Source: Chryseobacterium gleum (GTDB lineage: Bacteria; Bacteroidota; Bacteroidia; Flavobacteriales; Schleiferiaceae). Taken from it: a stretch of 64,000 bases of DNA. Below the pieces are notes generated by a model. That model was not told the origin of the DNA. It did not search any database and was given only the letters and a program-made list of their open reading frames with translations. The position numbers and the translations under genes are program-made. Within the stretch, counting starts at the first letter, position 1. Every line of letters begins with the position of its first letter. Below are positions 58,515 to 64,000 of the stretch, in pieces. The stretch spans positions 124,001-188,000 of the forward strand of contig CAMCXO010000001.1 of NCBI GenBank assembly GCA_945883565.1. The letters are read 5' to 3'.

Positions 58515-59293
58515 TGCGATTTATTGCATTGAATATCATTTAAAATTTCATCCCAAAGCATTTTTCGTCTCTTGAGCGCTTCAATGCTGTAGAATATAGC
58601 TTCTTCCCAAAATGTCGCATTATCTCCACATAAATCGGATACCATTTTTAAGGCTAAATAGCTATGAAGTCCTCCATCAATTTCTATGTGACGTTCTAGA
58701 TAATATTTCAATTTTGATATTTTATCTCCATGAACAAGGCTTAAATCCTCTACCAGCTTTTGAAACATATCCGGTATTAAATCTTCGCGACCGAATGTAA
58801 AAACCGCAGCCAAAACATGCGGTTTTTGGGTTTCTATAATCTCAAAAGTGAATTTTAAAAAAGATTGAATGTTTAAAGGTAAATTAGAATTTGATATTGA
58901 ATCTTGAATAGATGATGTATTTTGAATTTCTGAAAAAAACACCAGAAACAAATAACCATTTGCTTCCAATTTTTTCATGGCTTCTAAATACATTTCGAAA
59001 TGACTTAGCCTTTCGCCATTCTCATCAATATCACACTCTTCACCTAAAACAATTTCATTAATTAAAAACCGGGTTTTAGGAGATCCAACTGGTTTCCATG
59101 GAATGGATGTACAAGTTAGTTGATTTTGTAATGCCTTTAATAAAGACATAAAGTCCCACACGGCAAAAATATGGTAGTTAGCAAAGCTGCGCAGTTCTTC
59201 AATACCTGTTATTGCTTGATACAATTCGTGATTTAAAATGGCTTGGCGATGTGGTTGAATTGCCTCTTGAAGGCTTTTAATTTCCGTTTCCAA
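58511..59293 (-). CDS. DUF3050 protein (heme-oxygenase-like fold)
   Basis: 260 residues, all-helical, with no signal peptide. Family features are ILNHELYQAITGIEELRSF, HIFAVWDFMSLLKALQ, FLINEIVLGEECDID and YYLERHIEIDGGLHSYLALK. His and Glu residues in NHEL, HIFAVWDFM, ExC and HIEIDGG could hold a di-metal centre like that of heme-oxygenase-like di-iron proteins, which is inference. Its reaction is unknown. It lies 35 bp after the RNase R gene on the same strand. Confidence 0.85.
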   Translation of the reverse strand: METEIKSLQEAIQPHRQAILNHELYQAITGIEELRSFANYHIFAVWDFMSLLKALQNQLTCTSIPWKPVGSPKTRFLINEIVLGEECDIDENGERLSHFEMYLEAMKKLEANGYLFLVFFSEIQNTSSIQDSISNSNLPLNIQSFLKFTFEIIETQKPHVLAAVFTFGREDLIPDMFQKLVEDLSLVHGDKISKLKYYLERHIEIDGGLHSYLALKMVSDLCGDNATFWEEAIFYSIEALKRRKMLWDEILNDIQCNKSH

Positions 59294-59328
59294 AAGTGTT
59301 AATGTTTGGATACAAAAATCTAACCCAA

Positions 59329-61473
59329 TCAGCTCAAAGCAAGTTCAAAATCCAACTGCTTTTTTTCAACATCTGCACGTTTTACTCTTATTTTTAAAGC
59401 ATCGCCTAAACGATACACCCTTCCTCTCGATTCACCTACAATACAGTAATTTTTTTCATCAAATACGTAATAGTCGTCTTTAAAGTCTCGAATTCTAACC
59501 ATGCCTTCGCATTTATTGGCGGTTAACTCTACATATACCCCCCAATCTGTTACACCTGAAATTATTCCATCAAATTCCTCACCTTGAAATTCTTGCATGT
59601 ACTTTACCTGCATGTACTTTATGCTGGCACGCTCAGCTTCTGCGGCCAAGCGCTCGCGCATACTGGAGTGTTTACATTTTTCTTCCCAAATAAGGGCGGA
59701 AGGCGAGTTACCTTTTTCTAAATAATGTTGCAGAAGACGATGTACCATCATGTCTGGGTAACGTCTTATTGGGGATGTAAAATGTGTATAGTAATCGAAT
59801 GCCAATCCGTAATGACCAATATTTTGTGTCGAATATTCGGCTTTTGCCATGGAACGAATGGCCAGTGTTTCAATCATATTCGCTTCGCCTTTCCCTTGAA
59901 CCTTCTGCAAAAGTTCATTCATACTTTGGGTTAAAGTTTTTCTGCTTTGTGTTTTTAAGCTATAACCAAAAGTTTTAATGAAATTGTTCAAATCCAGTAT
60001 CTTTTGATTGTCAGGTTCATCGTGAATACGATAAACGAAAGTTTTTATTTCTTTTTCTTTTGCCGTTTGCTTGCCAATAAAAGTGGCCACTTCCCTATTG
60101 GCCAATAGCATAAATTCTTCAATTAAATGGTTGGCTTCCTTACTGATTTTGAAGTAAATGCCACTTGGTTTACCCTCCTCAGTTAAAATAAACTTCACCT
60201 CTTCCCTATCAAAAAGCAGTGCCCCTTTTGAAGTTCGTTCTGCCCGAAGTAGAAGGGCAAGCCTGTGTAATGTTAAGATTTCTTCTTTTAGAGGCCCTTC
60301 GCCCCCTTCTATAATAGCCTGAGCATCTTCATATGCGAAACGCTGCTGGCTGTGAATCAACGTTCTTCCGAACCATCGTTTCTTAACTTGGGCATTTTCG
60401 TCTATCTCGAAAACCGCGGAAAAACAACATTTATCTTCGTGAGGACGCAATGAACAGAGGTTATTACTCAATACTTCGGGTAACATAGGCACTACCCTAT
60501 CAACCAAATACACTGAAGTAGCCCTTTGAAGCGCTTCTTTTTCTAGCAAACTATCTGGTTTAACGTAATGCGTTACGTCTGCAATATGAACTCCAACTTC
60601 CCAATTTCCGTTTGATAGTAATTCAATGCTAAGGGCATCATCAAAATCTTTTGCATCTTGTGGGTCAATAGTAAAAGTTGGTTTCCCTCTAAAATCTCTG
60701 CGTTTGGCGATTTCTGCATCACTAATTTCTTTTGGGATGGAATCAGCCTCTGCTTCTACCTCTTCCGGAAATTTATAAGGAAGTCCATAATCGGCTAAGA
60801 TGGCATGGATTTCAACCTGATGATCTCTCGGATCCCCCAAAACACGGGTTATTTCTCCAAAAGGTGAACTCGCGCGCTCTGGCCAATCCGTTATTTTGGC
60901 AACACATTTTTGACCATGGATGGCCCCATTAAAATGTTCTTCCGGGATATAAATATCAACCAGCATTTTTCTAGAATCCGGAACTAGAAATCCAAAATGA
61001 CCATTTACTTCGAATATGCCTACAAACTCCGTTCTTTTTCTTTCAATTATTTCAACAACTTCACCTTCCGGCTTTTGGTTTTTCCTTCTTGCATACAATC
61101 GAATTCGCACTGTATCCCCATCAAGTGCCCTTCTTAATCGCTTAGGTGGAATATAAACATCTTGCTCACTTTCGGCTGAAACTACATAAGCCGCACCTGT
61201 AGACGTCATATCAATCCTCCCAGTAAGCGTTTGGTCTGGCGTAATAAGTTCGTATTTGCCCGGACTCACAACTTTGACTACACCCTCAGCTGCCAATTGC
61301 TCAAGTGCCAGAAGCACTTTTTGCCTTGAATTTGAGTCTTCTAATCCGAGACGGGCCGAAATTTGCTTATAATTAAAAGCTTGATGACCGCTTTGGCCTA
61401 ATTCGGCCAACACATCTTTTTTGAGTGCAACCGGTACTTTGCTTTTAACCGGTTTAATTTTTTTCTTCGCCAT
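59329..61473 (-). CDS. rnr: Ribonuclease R
   Basis: 714 residues. A 3'-5' hydrolytic exoribonuclease that degrades structured RNA. In order: an N-terminal winged-helix-like part (ALKKDVLAELGQSG), two cold-shock domains (about 75-225), the RNB catalytic domain with TIDPQDAKDFDDALSI (about 268-283) and its clustered Asp residues, and a C-terminal S1 domain (about 630-712, FDGIISGVTDWGVYVEL). The Lys-rich start MAKKKIKPVKSK is typical. A TAACTTCG box at 61484-61491 may be its promoter. Confidence 0.96.
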   Translation of the reverse strand: MAKKKIKPVKSKVPVALKKDVLAELGQSGHQAFNYKQISARLGLEDSNSRQKVLLALEQLAAEGVVKVVSPGKYELITPDQTLTGRIDMTSTGAAYVVSAESEQDVYIPPKRLRRALDGDTVRIRLYARRKNQKPEGEVVEIIERKRTEFVGIFEVNGHFGFLVPDSRKMLVDIYIPEEHFNGAIHGQKCVAKITDWPERASSPFGEITRVLGDPRDHQVEIHAILADYGLPYKFPEEVEAEADSIPKEISDAEIAKRRDFRGKPTFTIDPQDAKDFDDALSIELLSNGNWEVGVHIADVTHYVKPDSLLEKEALQRATSVYLVDRVVPMLPEVLSNNLCSLRPHEDKCCFSAVFEIDENAQVKKRWFGRTLIHSQQRFAYEDAQAIIEGGEGPLKEEILTLHRLALLLRAERTSKGALLFDREEVKFILTEEGKPSGIYFKISKEANHLIEEFMLLANREVATFIGKQTAKEKEIKTFVYRIHDEPDNQKILDLNNFIKTFGYSLKTQSRKTLTQSMNELLQKVQGKGEANMIETLAIRSMAKAEYSTQNIGHYGLAFDYYTHFTSPIRRYPDMMVHRLLQHYLEKGNSPSALIWEEKCKHSSMRERLAAEAERASIKYMQVKYMQEFQGEEFDGIISGVTDWGVYVELTANKCEGMVRIRDFKDDYYVFDEKNYCIVGESRGRVYRLGDALKIRVKRADVEKKQLDFELALS

Positions 61474-61496
61474 AAAATGGCTCCGAAGTTAGGCAA

Positions 61497-62426
61497 TTAA
61501 TACATCTTTGTTCTTTTCTTGATAAATTCCAGTAGAACAGCCGAGACGCCTTTGGTAATATCGGCTGAAACCCATTCAATACCGGCAAGGCCGCAACGAA
61601 GCTTCATTTCTTCCACAAATTCGGCTATGGCTTTTGTGTAAAACTCTTTAATTTCATTCGGCTCAATATCCACCACTTCACCACTTTCGGCGTCGATAAA
61701 CCGAAGCGGTTGGTTTTCAAAATCAAAAAGTAATTCAGTTTGTGAATCTGTAACATGGAAAATTGATACTTCATGCTTTTTAAATCTGAGGTGTTGGAAT
61801 GCGGCATTTAAAGCGTCTTTACCCATTTCGGTTTCAAACAAATCTGTAAAAACCAGAACAAGACTTCTGTTTGGCAACTGATCGGCAAGTTGGTGTAGAG
61901 ATTTTGCCAGATTCGTTTCGCCTTTAACAGGCTCACTTTCTAGAAGTTGAGCCATCTTTTCGAATAATTGACGTTGATGAAGACTGTTTAATCGGGCATC
62001 TGATTTGTAGCTCAAATGGGAGGAAGAAAAAGCCAGCCCAAAAGCGTCTCGTTGGCTTTTTAAAAGGTGGATTATTGATGCAGTAGCGAGTAAGCTGAAA
62101 ACCAATTTATTGGGCTTGTTAATATCTATTTTCCTTTGCAAAGGATAAAACATAGATGCCGAAGTATCGATCACGCACCAACATCTTAAATTTGTTTCCG
62201 CCTCGAATCTTTTTACAAAATGCTTATCAGTGCGCGCCAACAATTTCCAGTCTAAATGCCGTGTCGATTCGCCAATTGTGTAGGCTCTATGCTCGGCAAA
62301 TTCAACAGAAAACCCTTGATATGGACTTTTATGAAGCCCACTAATAAAACCCTCTACAATATATTTCGCCATTAACTCGAGGCTTTGAGAAGCCCGCAGT
62401 TGTCCATCAAAAAAATTAATTTGCAT
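61497..62426 (-). CDS. DUF58 domain protein (vWA-like)
   Basis: 309 residues. The DUF58 core has GFSVEFAEHRAYTIGESTRHLDWKLLARTDK, then FEAETNLRCWCVIDTSASM with a MIDAS-like DTSAS motif, and SLVLVFTDLFETE. In many bacteria DUF58 proteins act next to MoxR ATPases in chaperone-like or surface-assembly roles; no MoxR gene is adjacent here. It lies between ppc and rnr on the same strand, 52 bp from ppc. Confidence 0.87.
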   Translation of the reverse strand: MQINFFDGQLRASQSLELMAKYIVEGFISGLHKSPYQGFSVEFAEHRAYTIGESTRHLDWKLLARTDKHFVKRFEAETNLRCWCVIDTSASMFYPLQRKIDINKPNKLVFSLLATASIIHLLKSQRDAFGLAFSSSHLSYKSDARLNSLHQRQLFEKMAQLLESEPVKGETNLAKSLHQLADQLPNRSLVLVFTDLFETEMGKDALNAAFQHLRFKKHEVSIFHVTDSQTELLFDFENQPLRFIDAESGEVVDIEPNEIKEFYTKAIAEFVEEMKLRCGLAGIEWVSADITKGVSAVLLEFIKKRTKMY

Positions 62427-62478
62427 ATGGCTAATTAAAGCAATGATGGTTTAAATAATTACCCATTGGAAAAAAATT

Positions 62479-64000
62479 CTATCCGGTATGTTTTAATCCA
62501 CTGCTAATGGCGTTGGTTAAATAAAGCAAATACAAAAGTTGTTCATCTGATTCAGAATGGTTTTTTGTTTGAGATTCTCTCCACATTCGTAGGTAGTTGC
62601 AATGTTCTTTGTGCAAATCAAGAAGGCCATCGTGACGATACTTTTTCATTTGCAATTGAACCTGTCTTCTTTTATCTACTTCACCCCCAAGAAATTCGTT
62701 TACCAAAGTCAAACTCAACCTATACTCGTTTTCAATATAAGTCATGAATTCAATTCCAATAATTTCATTCTCTACTAATTGGCTGTACATCTTCATTATT
62801 TCTAAATCGGCATGCAAAAGATTCGTTTCAATTTGAATAAGTGTATACCTCAAAAAAGGCCAATTTTCGATAGAAGCTTTTAAAATATTAAACTCTGATA
62901 TACTGTTAATTTTCAATTCACTTAGAGCTGTTCCAATTCCAAACCAACCACTTAAGTTAAATCGACTCTGGCTCCAGCTAAAAACCCAAGGAATAGCTCT
63001 TAAGTCCTCCAAAGTTCTTTGCCCTGTTCTTCTGGCAGGACGCGATCCAATTTTACTGTTTTCCAAAACATCAATGGGTGTTGCTTGACTGTAAAAAGTA
63101 ATGAACCCCTCCTTTTCTACCAAGTTACGGTATTTCTTAAATGATAAGCCTGCCAGTTTATCTACGATTATATCTAGAGCATTCGCATCGTGTGAAAGTT
63201 CTTTTCTTAACCATCTGTGTCGAAAAACACCCGCGGTAAGCATTTCTAAATTGTACGCTGCATTTTCAAAATTGCCAAATTGCTGGGCGATGGTTTCACC
63301 CTGCACAGTAAATTTGATATGACCACTAATACTGGAGGTGGGTTTACTGTCTATAAATCGGTGGTATTTACCCCCACCTCTACTTATGGTACCACCAATG
63401 CCATGAAAAAATTTAACGTTAACCCCATGTTTTCGAGCAATTTTGGTTAAACCGTCTTCGGCCTTATATATAGCCCATCTGCTTGCCAAAATACCTCCAT
63501 CTTTGTTGCTGTCGCTGTATCCTAGCATTATTTCTTGATACCCTAAATTGTGAATTCGCGCTTTAACCTCTTTCCTTTTAAAAAAGGCTTCTATAATTTG
63601 GGGTGCATGTTCAAGATCCTCTATGGTTTCGAATAAGGGTACAATTTGAATGTTTTCGCTCGATATACCTACCTCTCTTAAAAACAATTCAACTAAAATC
63701 AAATCGCTCAGATTTCGAGTCATGCTTACAATAAAACTGCCAACACCACTGTGGCCAAATTTTGATATATGTTCAGAAACAACTCGATAGCATTCAATAA
63801 GTTGCCCTGCTTCTTCTTGTATTTGGGTTTTAGATCCTAAAAAAGGACGTTTTAATAAAAGCTCTTGTTCCAGCCATCGAAGTTTATCTGCTTCGCTCAA
63901 TTGAAACCAATTGAATGATTCGTTTCCTGAAAGTCTCACCATTTGTTCTATGGCTTTTCCATGAAATGCACTATTCTGTCTAATATCTAGTTTGGCCAGA
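62479..64000 (-). CDS. ppc: Phosphoenolpyruvate carboxylase, 5' truncated by the window
   Basis: The frame is open from the stop at 62479 to the window end, about 507 residues, the C-terminal part of an enzyme of roughly 850-900. At the edge it reads LAKLDIRQNSAFHGKAIEQ, a PEPC signature, so the Met at 63942 is not the start. Other parts are GYSDSNKDGG (catalytic Lys), FHGIGGTISRGGGKYHRF, SKIGSRPARR and LRAIPWVFSWSQSRFNLSGW. It makes oxaloacetate from PEP and bicarbonate. In FHGRGG-type motifs the Arg is conserved; here it is Ile, while the second Arg (ISRGG) is kept. Confidence 0.95.
   Translation of the reverse strand, partial: LAKLDIRQNSAFHGKAIEQMVRLSGNESFNWFQLSEADKLRWLEQELLLKRPFLGSKTQIQEEAGQLIECYRVVSEHISKFGHSGVGSFIVSMTRNLSDLILVELFLREVGISSENIQIVPLFETIEDLEHAPQIIEAFFKRKEVKARIHNLGYQEIMLGYSDSNKDGGILASRWAIYKAEDGLTKIARKHGVNVKFFHGIGGTISRGGGKYHRFIDSKPTSSISGHIKFTVQGETIAQQFGNFENAAYNLEMLTAGVFRHRWLRKELSHDANALDIIVDKLAGLSFKKYRNLVEKEGFITFYSQATPIDVLENSKIGSRPARRTGQRTLEDLRAIPWVFSWSQSRFNLSGWFGIGTALSELKINSISEFNILKASIENWPFLRYTLIQIETNLLHADLEIMKMYSQLVENEIIGIEFMTYIENEYRLSLTLVNEFLGGEVDKRRQVQLQMKKYRHDGLLDLHKEHCNYLRMWRESQTKNHSESDEQLLYLLYLTNAISSGLKHTG

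Overview
This 64 kb window looks like a core-genome stretch of an AT-rich Bacteroidota chromosome, probably Flavobacteriales or a close relative. The signs are a secreted PKD protein with a gliding-motility (type IX secretion) C-terminal domain, a short 287-residue primary sigma factor, DUF4286, DUF3098 and DUF6089 proteins, a CCDC81-type HU plus SPOR protein, a TonB-dependent receptor with a carboxypeptidase-like N-terminus, -7 promoter boxes of the form TAnnTTTG, and almost no Shine-Dalgarno sequences. I cannot name a genus. I see no phage, insertion sequence or plasmid gene. Gene order is dense, and most boundaries are short overlaps or gaps of a few bases.

Layout. 1-4.5 kb (minus): truncated GH3-family gene, S9 peptidase, DUF4286, Smr protein, shikimate kinase. 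4.5-4.8 kb: tRNA-Lys and tRNA-Leu. 5-9 kb: PKD/type IX cargo and a LytTR two-component pair. 9-13.5 kb: glycosyltransferase and fabH (convergent), then ftsX, DUF3098, uppP and truB, a cell-envelope and division run. 13.5-18.8 kb: ECF sigma factor, uvrA, DUF6089 and yaaA. 18.9-24.8 kb: CsgG-like and LPP20-like lipoproteins, elbB, then tyrosine catabolism (homogentisate dioxygenase and 4-hydroxyphenylpyruvate dioxygenase). 24.8-26.2 kb: HU/SPOR protein and tRNA-Pro. 26.2-30.2 kb (minus): tgt, LptF/G-type permease, EamA transporter, accA. 30.3-35 kb (plus): membrane glycosyltransferase, rsmG, prmC, ligA. 35-41.4 kb (minus): rpe, primary sigma factor, pnp, rpsO, accD and class I aldolase. 41.7-44.1 kb: TonB-dependent receptor. 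44.2-45.4 kb: pdhB and tRNA-Phe. 45.4-50.9 kb (plus): coaX, an outer-membrane protein, a TPR protein, lptC, a small membrane protein and a CorC/HlyC-type protein. 50.9-56.4 kb (minus): sugar-nucleotide operon degT, ugd, UDP-xylose synthase, galE, rfbB. 56.5-58.5 kb: outer-membrane protein and Kdo transferase. 58.5-64 kb (minus): DUF3050, RNase R, DUF58 and truncated PEP carboxylase.

How the genes fit together. Envelope biogenesis dominates. uppP, lptC, an LptF/G permease, waaA and the sugar-nucleotide operon serve lipopolysaccharide and surface glycans. accA, accD and fabH supply fatty acids. The rest is translation, replication and repair housekeeping (rpsO, prmC, rsmG, truB, tgt, uvrA, ligA) plus central carbon metabolism (ppc, pdhB, aldolase, rpe).

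The most unusual signals are: (1) a solitary pair of 36-bp repeats separated by exactly 30 bp between ligA and rpe, with CRISPR-like dimensions and no cas genes nearby; (2) a sensor kinase whose N-terminus has no ATG, GTG or TTG start and seems to begin at ATC; (3) a tRNA-guanine transglycosylase without the zinc-site cysteines; (4) a PEP carboxylase with Ile in place of Arg in its FHGRGG motif; and (5) two forms of -7 promoter box, TAnnTTTG and TAnnTTCG. No complete new system is visible. These are leads to be checked.
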